Part shown: piece by piece, positions 33,356 to 44,990 of the stretch
How the letters are laid out: every line of letters starts with the position of its first letter
Position numbering within the stretch: the first letter of the stretch is position 1
Program-made: the position numbers and the translations under genes
Source of the DNA: Notolepis coatsorum
Lineage: Eukaryota; Chordata; Actinopteri; Aulopiformes; Paralepididae
Length of the DNA: 64,000 nt
Direction: 5' to 3'
Assembly: GCA_963971535.1 (NCBI GenBank)
Contig: OZ020591.1
Location: forward strand, 17,036,823 to 17,100,822
The notes under the pieces: generated by a model
Seen by the model: the letters and a program-made list of their open reading frames with translations, nothing else
Told to the model about the DNA's origin: nothing
The model's database searches: none

Positions 33356-33750
33356 TAGACCCCGACGCTCTGCATCTTCTGGCCGCCTCAGACCTACTCC
33401 TATCCGAGCTCCGGGAGGGTCATCAAAGAGAAGTCGCCTATTCTCAGTCCTTGCCCCACAATGGTGAAATGAACTACCCACCCCAGTTAGGACAGCCGAA
33501 TCACGTCCAATATTTCGCCGTCGACTAAAGACGCACTTCTTCAACCATTATCTGAATAAAAAAATATATATCTAACCCTAACTAACCGTACTGTCATGCA
33601 CTTGTCCTAATAAACTAACCTACACTGGAGCACTCAACACTTTGATGAACATTGTTGCTCAGCTGATAGAGTTGTGCCCTTCCTGATGGCTTGTCGTACA
33701 GAACTTGTAAGTCGCTTTGGATAAAAGCGTCAGCTAAATGACTAAATGTA
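33356..33750 (+). mobile_element. LINE 3' end inserted in hAT copy 1
   Basis: Codes the tail FSVLAPQW*NELPTPVRTAE… then FRRRLKTHFFNHYLNK of an L2-type ORF2, followed by the widespread fish tail AAGTCGCTTTGGATAAAAGC GTCAGCTAAATGACTAAATG. hAT copy 2 lacks it: there CCAGCTTA continues straight into GTTCTGTTGC, which defines both borders. Confidence 0.75.
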
Positions 33751-33968
33751 GTTCTGTTGCATTTCCAATTTATTTATTTAAATTATAAATTGATCAGGTA
33801 TCGATAAGGGAATCGATAAAGAATTGAATCGATAAGCAGAATCGATAATGGAATCGTATCGATAAAATCCTATCAATTCCCATCCCTACTGGCTAGTGAC
33901 GTCACTGGCGCGCCGGCTGTTGTGGAGGGGGGGGGGGGCAACCGCGGGGGGGCGGGGGCGCTCTCTCG

Positions 33969-35138
33969 TTGTCGGAACACAGTGTGAGAAGAGCATTTAT
34001 GCAGGTGAACACCAGGAAGGCTGCTGGCCCAGATGGTATAACAGGACGCATACTTAAGTCCTGTGCCAACCAGCTTGCCCCGGTGTTCACCGCTATATTT
34101 AATCAATCCCTGGCGGAGTCAGCGGTCCCTGCCTGCTTCAAGATGTCTACCATCATCCCTGTACCGAAGAAACCCTCCCCAACATGTCCAAATGACTACA
34201 GACCGGTGGCACTCACCTCTGTGGTCATGAAATGTTTCGAGAGGCTGGTCAAGGACCACATTTGTGCCTCCCTCCCCAGTGATATGGACCCTATGCAATT
34301 TGCATACAGGACAAACGGGTCCACTGACGACACGGTCTCCCAGGTACTGCACAGCACTCTCTCCCACCTTGACCGTCAGAAGGGGGGCTATGTGAGACTG
34401 TTGTTCATTGACTACAGCTCAGCGTTCAACACCATAGTCCCCACCAGACTGGTGGACAAGCTGATCGAGCTGGGTCTGAGCTCCGCCCTGAGCGCCTGGG
34501 TACTGGACTTTCTGAGTGAAAGACCCCAGGCGGTCAGGGTGGGGGGTCAGACCTCTAACACCATCACCCTGAGCATCGGGTCCCCCCAGGGCTGTGTTCT
34601 AAGCCCCCTGCTGTACTCGCTCTACACACACGACTGTGTGGCCAAGTTCAGCTCCAACTCCATAGTGAAGTTCGCAGACGACACGGTGGTGGTGGGGCTG
34701 ATCTCGGACAACGACGAGAAGGCCTACCGGGAGGAGGTTGAGGTACTGGAACGCTGGTGCCAGGACAACAGCCTGCTCCTGAACATTGGTAAAACCAAGG
34801 AGCTGATCGTGGATTATAGGAGAGGACAGCAGGAGACACACACACCACTGATGATTAACGGGGCTACCGTGGACAGGGTGAGCAGCTTTAAGTACCTGGG
34901 GGTCCACATCTCAGCCGAGCGTACCACGGGTATTGCGCTACCTCCCCTGCAGGTTCTATACAACAAGAGGTGCAAATCCAGAGCCTGCAGAATAATGAAA
35001 GACCCCCACCACCCCAATAACAGCCTGTTCCAGCTGCTGAGGTCAGGCAGACGCCTGCGAACCCCAGCTACTAGGACGGAGAGGCTTAGGCTCAGCTTCT
35101 TCCCCCAGGCCATCAGAGCCTTGAACAATGAACATTGA
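33969..35138 (+). pseudogene. L2/Maui-like LINE reverse transcriptase
   Basis: An open frame of 389 codons. Visible: TRKAAGPDGITGRIL, IIPVPKKPSPTCPNDYRPVA, motif A LLFIDYSSAFNTIV, motif B GSPQGCVLSPLLY, motif C KFADDTVVV, the KYLGVHIS thumb box and the C-terminal HPNNSLFQLLRSGRR … FFPQAIRALNNEH. Compared with the copy at 51349-51810, about 74 residues between GVHIS and ERTTGIALPPLQ are absent, in frame, with a short CTCAG match at the joint. Catalytic motifs are kept, but endonuclease and thumb are incomplete. Confidence 0.85.
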
Positions 35139-35714
35139 GTGCCACAGAACACTGAACTATCCACACACAAGCACACACGAGCACACACACGACACGCACA
35201 CTGTGCACGCTCACACACTTAGCAGCCACTTTAACACGAGCGGGCACACACTCACGCCGCACACACGCACACTTATGGCTAAGAGGAAAGGCCACTTTAA
35301 ATTAGTATAACAACAGGAACAGTGTATTGCACTACTAAAGCTACCTAGCATGTCCTATATGCTCTGTAAATACTATGTACAGATACCGAGATGTCACACC
35401 ATGTTACCTGTTACCTGTTTATTGCACAATGTTGTTTTTTTATTGGATTCTATAATATGTTGTACCACTGTATTGCACCCGCATTTCATTGTATACTTGT
35501 ATGCCGTGACAATTAAAACTCTTGACTTGACTTGACATTTGATTCTTCTCAATCCGACTGTTATAACCGCTAAAAAAAGCTGACCCGGAGACATTTCATC
35601 GACGCACAGGCCAAGATACAAGGTTTCATAGGGTGCCTGATACCGCTGTCTAGCTGGATGCTGCTGCCGGTATTGCACTTTGGCGATCTCAGACTCATTC
35701 CCTATGGTAACGCC

Positions 35715-36190
35715 AAGGTTAGTCTATTTGCCAACACAATGAACCCGGAAAGTTTGCAACCACCAAACTTTTATGATAGATATGGATAGTATGGGTCACC
35801 AGTACTTAGAAACTGCCGGATGCTAAGTTGTACATGTTGGGCAATTTTATTTTATTTTTATAATTGGCATATATTTGCATAATCACCTAAATGGACAAAT
35901 CTCGGAAACTACTTGATCAATTTCAACAATGTTGGAGGGGTTTTGGGGGTTATTCGGGATGCTGAATCCATTTATGATACTCAAGAGTTTCGATATTGCA
36001 ATATTTACTGGAATTTACCAAATTTCAACTCATTTTTGTGCAATTTTGGTGCATTTTCAGTCAATTAGAAAGTTTTAGAGGATACTGAAATGATTACATT
36101 TGGACAGCAGACATTATGTATTCACAATATCTCTACTGACTCCAAATAGTTCCTATGGTAATGTCATATTGTCATAGTACAGTAGATACT
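35715..36190 (+). repeat. Unclassified interspersed repeat, copy C
   Basis: The reverse complement of this stretch makes up 50740-52310 (copy D) once a SINE and an L2 fragment are removed from the latter. Shared landmarks: GTCTATTTGCCA, CCACCAAACTTTTATGATAG (inverted TATCATAAAAGTTTGG), AATCACCTAAATGGACAAAT and CAATGTTGGAG. No coding capacity or terminal repeats were seen. Confidence 0.7.
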
Positions 36191-36199
36191 AGATAGGAA

Positions 36200-36412
36200 C
36201 AGGCTGTCATCCCCACCTGTCTGAAGAAGTCCACCATCATCCCTGTACCCAAAAAATATACGCCCACTTGCCTCAACGACTACCGCCCTGTAGCCCTCAC
36301 CTCCATAGCCATGAAGTGCTTTGAGAAGCTAGTGAAGGGCTACATCTGTTCCTCCCTCCCCATCAACCTGGACCCCCTGCAATTTGCATATCGCCCCAAC
36401 AGAAGCAGTAGT
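36200..36412 (+). pseudogene. L2 LINE reverse transcriptase fragment
   Basis: Codes [40 protein letters not shown] and [12 protein letters not shown]: the N-terminal part of the L2/Maui RT domain, matching 34135-34315 of the larger copy. Truncated at both ends. Confidence 0.8.
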
Positions 36413-36442
36413 TGGCGTCAAGCTTTATCAGACGAGGTAGTT

Positions 36443-37785
36443 TTAGTGACATGACCCCACCACCATGAGTGGCTCCTCCAGGGAAGAGAATACCTGCAGG
36501 ATTCTGCACAAACTGAGTGGCCATGGCATGAGTCGTGTGGCACCGTTCGGTGTGAAGACCACAAGATCAAAATTGTCACCCCAACTGTGGATGGGGCCAA
36601 TCTGCCTCTCCAACTGTGCGCAGATAATTATCTGGGTCCTCTGAAGCATATTTGGCAGCTGACTTCCGGAACCGTATGACTTCATCGTAGGTGGTGACAA
36701 TGCCATGCTCGTTAAGATTCTTGACCAGCTCTGTGCTACCATATTTATGGTGGAGTCTTACGGCAAGCCCCAGGGTTGTCTGATTCCAGCTCCCACTGAT
36801 GTGCTGCTGGATGCACTGAGCGAGTAAGTGATGGTTTGGTCACTTTTCCTTCCTTTGATACCAGACAGGAGACTAACTTCAAAAGGGATGGACTTGTGGC
36901 TTGTATGATCTTGTCATGCTGGAAGCTGCCACGGTCATATTCACGGTGCAAGGGAATATTCTGCACCTCAGCTTGCACTCTCTTCACAAGCTTGGTGATA
37001 AAATCATCAGCGGCAGTGGTTTTATCTCGTTTTACCAGTTTGAGTGACTTGAGTGTGTGAGTTACTCATGGAATGTCTGGCACCCTTCCACCCTCATGAC
37101 AGCTACAGCATCACCATAAAAGTCACACAAGTTAACTGCAGAGGTGCCCGGAGTTGGCTACATATATATCATGTAACTCTGACACTGTCCAGGTTGATGA
37201 CTTGTCTGCATTCATGTGGTCAATGACAGCAGCTAAACAGCTATCAAACGGTCTGCACTGGGAACTTCCACTTGAGGAAACTCTCTTGAAGTCATCGTAG
37301 CACTTGGTGTGATACTGGGCATCAGCTGCATGCAGGTCCAGGGAGGCATTTACCCGTAGAGCCACTTCCTCAGCCCATTGATCCTGGCGCTCATCACATT
37401 TAGACAAGATGATGTTTTTGAAGGATGGCTTCCTGGTCTCTCAACAGTCTGGCATTGTTTCACTGGCTTCCATCTATCAGGGTGTTTGGTGTCTTTGGGT
37501 TCGCAAATGATACCACAAAACAGACATTGTTTAGAAAACTCAAAGGCACCATCAGATGAGCTGAGTTTGCGTTTGGTTGCATTTCTAGACTTAGAAGTAT
37601 ATGAGCTATAACATGATTTGTGACAAACTACAGATGCTGACACACCATGTGTTGTAGCTGAATCGTCAAGCTCTTCACTCCTCTGAAGCAAAACTGTAAT
37701 GCCTTTTGGTCCAGATGTCTTGAAGTCATTGTCCTTGCCGTCACAGGGCTCAAATAAGAATTTCTTCCTTGACATGTCAATCTGA
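36443..37785 (-). pseudogene. Cys/His-rich protein of unknown family, multi-frame
   Basis: An acceptor (…TTTTGTTCATTTCAG) precedes IDMSRKKFLFEPCDGKDNDF at 37785. Going left: CHKSCYSSYTSKSRN, CLFCGIICEPKDTKHPDRWK, then (other frame) RVNASLDLHAADAQYHTKCY, a middle part of low complexity and, near 36740-36540, TQIIICAQLERQIGPIHSWG DNFDLVVFTPNG. The spaced C/H pairs suggest zinc binding. The reading is spread over several frames, so it is decayed or has unrecognised introns. I recall similar uncharacterised, multi-copy proteins in fish and invertebrate genomes, which would suggest a mobile-element origin, but cannot name the family. Confidence 0.45.
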
Positions 37786-38016
37786 AATGAACAAAAGAAG
37801 AATGCACTATTTGTATCCTCCGTCTCTGCACTACCACACACTCTACATTACAGAGCAATATGGATACATTGCCAGGATGTACATTTCAGACGGGCTGTTT
37901 ACTATTCCAATGAAAACATGTATTTCCCATGTTATTGGTATCCTACATGAACAAACTGGTATTTGCATTACCTTTTGGGTCTCTTTCTCTGCCTCAGTGC
38001 CTCAGATCTTCTATCA

Positions 38017-39254
38017 CAGCGGTTCTCAACAGGGGTTCCGCGGCACACAGGGGTTCCGCGGAGAGCTGTCAGGGGTTCCGCGAGATGCCTGATGGGAATG
38101 TTTCTTTAAGAATATAGAATGACAACTATTAACTAAACAAATAGTCTATCTAATGCTTCATGTGTATACAATAATTGCCTAATCTAATAACAAACTAAAA
38201 AAGAAATCGATCAAAATGTCTTCACACGTTTCGTAAAGTTATTATAGAAACAACTTAACGTCCGCGTCAGGCGTCATTGCTTTTACCAACAGATTTTCCA
38301 ACGCATTTCCAGAGAAGTCGCATTCGTGTGACGTCACATCGCGGGTCCTATCTCCGTTACAGAGCCGGCTCTGATCCGTTATCAATGAATTGCAAAGCGG
38401 GCGGCTGTCGTGATAATAATTACTAAATGCATTCAGTGCTGGATCTAATCAAATGGATTTATCGAGACACGTTATGGAAAGTTCAAGACCGGATCACAAG
38501 CGTGCTAATTACACGCTTGGGCTACGGTGATGGGCTACTCGCCAAGTGCAGACAAAGTGAGTGTATCCGCTGCTGTTATTATTATGATACAAAATGTGAA
38601 TGAATGAATGAAAACTGTATTTAACAGAAACAGTAAAAGGCACTCTGCAGATTACATTTTATATAGCTGTTTTATACGTCAACATTGTGTCCCTGACCGT
38701 CAAAGAATGGCAGGATGTGATGTCATAAACAAGCGTCACCTCACTAGAATAATATTTCCAAATGGTCACACTATGTTATTTTTATAGAAAACAGTGCAGC
38801 TGCAACGGATAGCACTTTATTGATATTTTTCTGTATTTAAAAAAATAAATACATGATTTTCTGTTTTGAGAAATGGTCACACTAGTTTTTATTTTTTTTT
38901 GAAAACAGTGCAGCTGCAACAGATAGCACTTTATTGATATTTTTCTGTATTTAAAAAAATAAATACATGATTTTCTGTTTGATAAATGGTCACACTATGT
39001 TATTTTTATGGAAAACAGTGCAGCTGCAACAGAGCACTTTGATATTTTTCTGTATTTAAAAATAAAATACATGATTTTCTGTTTGTTTCCCGGTTTCAAT
39101 GGGTTAAATAAACGTTATTTTGAAAGCAAGCACTTTTGTCATCATTGTAGCAAAAAAGACAGGACCGCAAAAGTCTTTATTGTATGTAGGGGTGCCCTGG
39201 AATATTTTTTTGGACACAGGGGTGCCTTGGCAGCAGAAAGGTTGAGAACCCCTG
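38017..39254. mobile_element. hAT (Charlie-like) element with CAGCGGTTCTCAAC ends
   Basis: Left CAGCGGTTCTCAAC, right inverted GTTGAGAACCCCTG, flanked by the exact 8-bp duplication TTCTATCA (38009-38016, 39255-39262). Next to the left end AGGGGTTCCGCG occurs three times; next to the right end AGGGGTGCCYTGG occurs twice. 1238 bp, with a three-copy tandem repeat. It lies upstream of the Cys-rich exon, in what would be its intron. Confidence 0.85.
38760..39089. repeat. Three tandem copies of a ~110-bp unit
   Basis: Units start with AAATGGTCACACTA at 38760, 38871 and 38984 and share GAAAACAGTGCAGCTGCAAC and ACATGATTTTCTGTTT. Lies inside the hAT element. Confidence 0.9.
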
Positions 39255-39563
39255 TTCTATCACACAATTCTACATTAAGGAGAGCAAAAGTACCATATGA
39301 ATAATCAAACTAGATGCTTCTCTGTGTGACGAGGGATAGAGCCTGGTGACGCGAGGCTAGGTAATAACTAGGGATGTCTGATATTATCGGCGGCCGATAT
39401 TGGCATTAAAATGTGATATCGGAAAATATCGGTATCGGTTTAAATATTTTTTTTTCTTTTACATTTCTATAACCTTTATTTACCCAGGCAAGCAAGTAAG
39501 AACAAATTCTGATTTTATCTATTGTCAAAAGTATGCATAATGTTGTGTTAATTCCACAACAAG

Positions 39564-39597
<34 letters not shown>

Positions 39598-39714
39598 GAG
39601 ATTTGACTTCCGGTTTGAAATGTCTGAGTGAGCAGCCATTGAAAAAATCTCCCGGTCGCAAATCAAAACAAACGTGGAATAACATGATCTGAAAACGAAA
39701 AAAGTAAGCATTCA

Positions 39715-40781
39715 ATGACAAGCGAGGAAGAACAAGTGGAAAACAAAAAAGACCCCAGAAGAAAAGGAAATAACGAGGCGACGTGAAGAAATAACGAGAC
39801 GACGTGAAGCAATGGCGCAGCTACAACAAGCTAACACGGAGATCCCCAGCTGGGCTGTGGAACTCGGAGCTAGTATTCGGGACATACAGGCAAGCATGCA
39901 AACTAGCGTGAAGGTAAACGAAGCGAACACGCAAAGCATACAGAAAAGTATAGACAGACTCGGAGAAGAAGTAAAGAAAGGACAAGACTAACTCAAAGAA
40001 GAAATAAATAAGAGACTTGAGTCAATTGACAAAGTTGCTGAAACAGGAGAAAGACACGGTGGCGTTGGAAGAGAGAACGGCCGAGACTGAAGAATGGAGT
40101 ACAGACGTACAAAAGATTCTAATGGAGACTCTCGAGGAACAAGGGAAGATGAGAGAGAAGTTAACTGACTTTGAGGGGAGATCAAGAAGAAACAATATAA
40201 GAGTGTGGGGTCTGAAAGAAGGGCTAGAAGGAGCCTCGATGTCCAAATATATGGATAGCCTAATCCGAGAGAAACTGGACATGTCACTGTCAGAACACAC
40301 CGATATGGGAATACAGAGGGCACATAGGATACAAGCACTGAGATCTCAGACGAATGGACCACCGAGAGCAGTCATAATTAACTTCCTGAGGTTTGAAGTC
40401 AAGGAGAACATTCTTAAGAGAGCCTGGCAGACGAAGATCGATGTGGAAGGACAGAGAATTTCCTTTGACCACGACTATGCAGAGGAGGTGGCTGCAAAAC
40501 GCCGAAGTTACGCGGAAATAAAAAAGATTCTAAAAGAAAAAGGGATTCGGTTCCAATCACCGATGACCGCTCTGAAAGTGTACTGGCAGGAAGGCACCAA
40601 AACCTACAGCAGTGTACAAGAGGCAGCGAGGGACATAAATCGGGATGGAGAGAGGACGCCGGGACAAAGGGAGGGGGGAAAACCCACAATACACCCACCC
40701 CGATGGAGAGACTGGAGAAGATGCGCAGGTGGAACAGAGTCGAGAAGAGGAGGACGGATGAGAGATGGGGATTGGAGATGA
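39715..40781 (+). pseudogene. L1-type ORF1 (RNA-binding protein)
   Basis: An N-terminal Glu/Gln-rich coiled coil (MAQLQQANTEIPSWAVELGA…) is followed, after a stop at about 39991 and a frame change, by the open part 40017-40781. This has GRSRRNNIRVWGLKEGLEGA (start of the RRM), RAHRIQALRS, PRAVIINFLRFEVKENILKR and a C-terminal domain with GIRFQSPM. These are the Transposase_22 RRM and CTD boxes of L1 ORF1p, which forms RNA-binding trimers. Confidence 0.75.
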
Positions 40782-41125
40782 TTCGAGACAGAGCAGCTGA
40801 GGAGAGTGACAGAGGGACATCGGAGAGAAGCACAGGAAGAGCGCAAGGGACCACGATACTTCAAAAGGAAAGATAGGTACAAAACAAAACAAACATTTGA
40901 CTAAGACCATGACTAAATGTGAAAGATACATAGAAATACACACAACATAGAATATGAGTAATTGTAAACATAAAAAAAAAAGATAAAACTTAAACAGAGA
41001 GAAGGCATGTGATACACAGTACAAATGAATGTGGACATGAAAATGACTGATTCTATGTCTCTGAAAATGACTGACAGAGAGAAAAACACACGTTGGACAG
41101 ATTGTGTGTGTGTATATATATATAT

Positions 41126-41215
41126 TAGAGATGGGCCGTTAACAGCGTTAACGTGCTGCGTTAACGCTATACTAGTATTGCGCGATAATATAATTAACGC
41201 ATTAATCTAAAAAAA
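41126..41215. mobile_element. One-sided hAT/MITE fragment inside the L1
   Basis: TAGAGATGGGCCGTTAACAG followed by GCGTTAACG repeats is the end of a common fish hAT-type MITE. No second end or target duplication was found; it is bordered by TA and T/A runs. Confidence 0.45.
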
Positions 41216-41256
41216 AAAAATTCTTTTTTTTTTTACTTTTTTTTTCGGATGGAAAG

Positions 41257-42050
41257 ATGATACAAATTAAAGGTATTAATATGATGTCGCTGAATGTTAA
41301 TGGAATGAATAATCCAATCAAAAGGAGTAAGGTGATGACGAAGCTTAGAAAAGAGGAGGCACAGGTTATTTTTCTACAAGAAACCCATCTAATACAACAA
41401 GAACATGAAAAATTTAAGAGATTCGGATACGAGAATATGTTTTATAGTTCTTTTAAACAGAACCTTAGGAGAGGAGTAGCTATATTGATTAAGAATGCAG
41501 TGAAGTTTGAATTGATTAAAGAAGTGAGAGATAAAGAGGGGAGATATGTAATGGCCAAGGGGAAAATGAAAGGCCAAATGGTAACATTAATGAATATATA
41601 TGCACCCCCAGACAGTGAGAAATACCTATTTGAAACAATCTTTGATATTATAGCAATGGAAGGGGAAGGCGTTTTAATCTGTACAGGAGACTTCAACGTA
41701 GTATTGAAGTACGACATGGACACGACAAGCACAAAGAGATGGAGAACACACATTAGCAAATATATGAATATACAAATGACAGAATTAGGAATCACGGATA
41801 TAATGAGAGAAACACACTAGACAGGGAATACACACATTATTCACATCCACACACAACATATTCAAGGATAGATTACTTCCGCATGACAACAGGGGACAGA
41901 TACAGAGTAGAAGATTGTAGAATAGGGGTAACAGACATATCAGATCACAGCGCAACATATCCGACAGTAAATCTGAAAAGTAGACGGAGAAACACAGTCT
42001 GGAGACTGAACGTAGGTCTATTGAATAACAAAGGCTTAGTAGACTAAGTA
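41257..42050 (+). pseudogene. L1-type ORF2 endonuclease domain
   Basis: ISLNVNGMNNPIKR-like start (MMSLNVNGMNNPIKRSKVMT), VIFLQETHLIQQEHEK, RGVAILIKNAVKFELI, LMNIYAPPDSEK and CTGDFNVVL are APE endonuclease boxes. The frame shifts near 41816 and the last box DISDHSATYPTVNLKSRR follows at about 41935. Catalytic E, D and H positions can be seen. Confidence 0.8.
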
Positions 42051-42333
42051 AAAGAAGACATAATAAGATACAGAGAGGAAAATGATAACTGAGAGGTAGA
42101 TCCAAACATTCTATGGGATGCAATGAAGGTAGTAATACGAGGAAAATTGATAGCAAAGGCAGCACTACTCAAGAGGGCCAGAATAGAGACATACCAGAAC
42201 TTAGTAAAGAAACTGAAAGAATTAGAGAAAAAACACAAACTCAAAGAACCAAGAGACACTTAGGGAAGTAAAAGACGTTAGAGAAAAGATAAACAAAGAA
42301 TTACTGACAGAAATTGAGAAAAGGGCTAGATAT

Positions 42334-43690
42334 GTGAAACAGACATACTATGAAGGAGGAACGAGAGCGACCAGACTCTTAGCTAGACGAATCAGAATAC
42401 AACAGAAACTAAATACAATACACACAATAAAAGACACAAACACAAACGGGTTACTAAGAGAACCAGCTGAAATGGAGAAGACATTTGTAGAATACTATAA
42501 GACACTATACACACAACCGAAAGCGGCAGGAGAAGAAGAGATAGAGACATTATTAGAAAAATTAGATTTACCATCGATGGGAAAGGAACAGAACAAAATA
42601 TTAAATGCAGAGATAACAGAACAGGAAGTGGGAAATGCGATCAGTAAAGCAAAGAACAATAAGTCACCAGGTAGTGACGGATTCCCTTCGGAATTTTACA
42701 AAACATTTAGACAGGAACTGAGGCCCATATTAAAGGCAGCATTTAGACACACAATGAAAAAAGGAACAATGCCACCCTCATGGAAAGAAGCCATAATTAC
42801 TACGATTCCAAAGGAAGGGAAGGATAAGGAACTATGTAGTAGCTTCAGACCAGTGTCCATACTTAATGTAGATTACAAGATGTATACATTCTTTCATTTA
42901 TTTGCATTTATTTTAAATTTGTTGGACCTTATGGTGTTCTTGTTCTGTTCTTGACTTATGTTTTCTTCTTGACTTGTTTAAAGAAGACTTGTACGGCCCA
43001 TGGGGACATTAACGTGTGTTGTCGGGCCTTATGAATAAATTTGATTTGATTTGATACATCGATAATATCCAAAAGATTTGAGACATTTATGCCAGATATT
43101 ATAGACGAAGACCAGACCGGATTCATTAAAGGAAGAAAATCACAGGACAACATAAGAAAGACAGTGCAGAAAGTAGAGGAGATACAAAAAGAAGGAGGAA
43201 GTGCAGTACTAGTTAGCCTCGATGCAGAAAAAGCATTCGACAGTGTAAGCTGGATATTCCTATATAAAGTATTAGAGAAATTTGGACTAGACAAATGCGA
43301 TGAAAACAATTAGGGCATTATATCAAGAACCAACGGCAAGGATTAAAGTAAATGGCAACTTGACGGACCGGATCAAACTAGAGAGGGCTACAAGACAGGG
43401 CTGTTGTCTTTCGCCGACGCTCTTCGATATATTCATCGAACCACTGGCTCAACTAATTAGACAGACCGAGGACATCAAAGGGGTGGAGATAAGGGGAACA
43501 TAAATTAGGACTGTTCGCAGATTATGTGATAGTATATATGAGACAACCAGACACAAGCTTCCCGACACTGATGGATTTACTGACAGAATATGGATATTAC
43601 TCGGGGTATAGACTTAACGTAACAAAGACACGGACCTTAACATTGAACTACACCCCAACGACAGATCAAAGACAAATACAAGATTAAATG
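42334..43690 (+). pseudogene. L1-type ORF2 reverse transcriptase
   Basis: Visible: NNKSPGSDGFPSEFYKTF, IITTIPKEGKDKELCSSFRP, then after an inserted LINE tail [15 protein letters not shown], motif [17 protein letters not shown], motif [21 protein letters not shown] and motif C FADYVIVY, where L1 elements normally have FADD. Several frame changes (for example near 43295 and 43500) break it. Confidence 0.8.
42888..43054 (+). mobile_element. LINE 3' tail inserted in L1 ORF2
   Basis: Between YKMYT and SIISKRF of the L1 protein lie about 165 bp ending GCCTTATGAATAAATTTGAT TTGATTTGAT. The AATAAA plus TTTGA tail marks a 5'-truncated LINE. Confidence 0.65.
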
Positions 43691-43694
43691 GGAT

Positions 43695-44990
43695 ATGGAC
43701 AGGATCAGATACCTAGAAGTGAATATTACAAGAGGGGTGGAGGGACTATATGATGCAAACTATACACAGATTAATCAGAAAATCAAACGAGACCTAGAAA
43801 GATGGACAGTAATGCCTCTAGACTTTAGCTCAAGGATCGAAATTATAAAGATTAATATATTACCAAGGTTACTATACCTATTTCAGGCTCTACCGATATT
43901 AATACCACAAAGCCAGTTCAGGGAATGGAATAAACGGATATCAAGATTCATATGGGGGGGGGGGTGGGGGGAGGCCAAGGATAAGATATGTGACTACAAT
44001 TACCAAAGGAGAAAGGAGGAATGGCAATACCTAGTTTAGAACATTACTACTACGCAGCACAGCTGATAATAGTAACATGTTGGTGCAACGAGAATTATGA
44101 AGCCAAATGGAAAGACATAGAAACAAAAAATTAGGGACTCAAAGTACAGGCACTAATAGGAGACAGGGAGCTATACAGAAGAAAGGAACAACTAATAGAC
44201 CCAATTACCAAATTCACTATAAATATATGGAACAAGATAGTAAAGAAATACAAGCTAGAAAAAGAAACCAAGATACTGAGATGGATAACGCACAACAACA
44301 CATTTAAACCAGGGAAAGAAGATCATGGGTTCAAAAGATGGGAGAGGGGGGGCATAACAGCAATATGTACAATGACAGAAGGAGGGGAGATCCAGACTCT
44401 ACAAAAATTGAAAGAAAGATTCGGACTAGAGAATAGCGACCACTTTAGATATTTACAGATTAGGGACTACTACAACAAGGAAATAAAACTAGACAAAGAC
44501 AAAGATCAGAATGGGATAATTAAGATAATGGTAAAAGCATACGAAGGAAGAAAGGGGGGGGGGATATCAGCACTATCAGGCAATAATGGACAGCAAGGAC
44601 ATCACAAGCAAATATATAAAGGAAAAGTGGGAGAAGGAATTAGAAACGGAGATAACAGAAGAAGAATGGTATAACATATGTAAGATACAACACAGTCACA
44701 ACCACAGGGTCAAGGATATGGAGGGAGTTTGGGTGGAAAAACATAATTTGATTTTTTACAACACCAGAAATACAGGGCAACTATACACCAACACAGAAAC
44801 CATGCTGGAGAAAATGTGGACAGGAAATAGCAAACCACACACACATATTCTGGGGATGTCCGATAATAAAGAACTATTGGGAAGAGATAGGAGGGATAAT
44901 AAATGAAATAGTAGGATATGAAATACCCCAGACAGGACAAGTATTGTATTTAGGGAACTTAACACAGGAAGGAATTCAGGGGAAAGACAT
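43695..44990 (+). pseudogene. L1-type ORF2 C-terminal part
   Basis: Contains the post-RT ISRFIWGG box (43945-43970) and, at about 44805-44860, CWRKCGQEIANHTHIFWGC, the C-terminal CxxC…H…C knuckle of L1 ORF2, then YWEEIGGIINEIVG in another frame. Spread over several frames. Confidence 0.7.
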
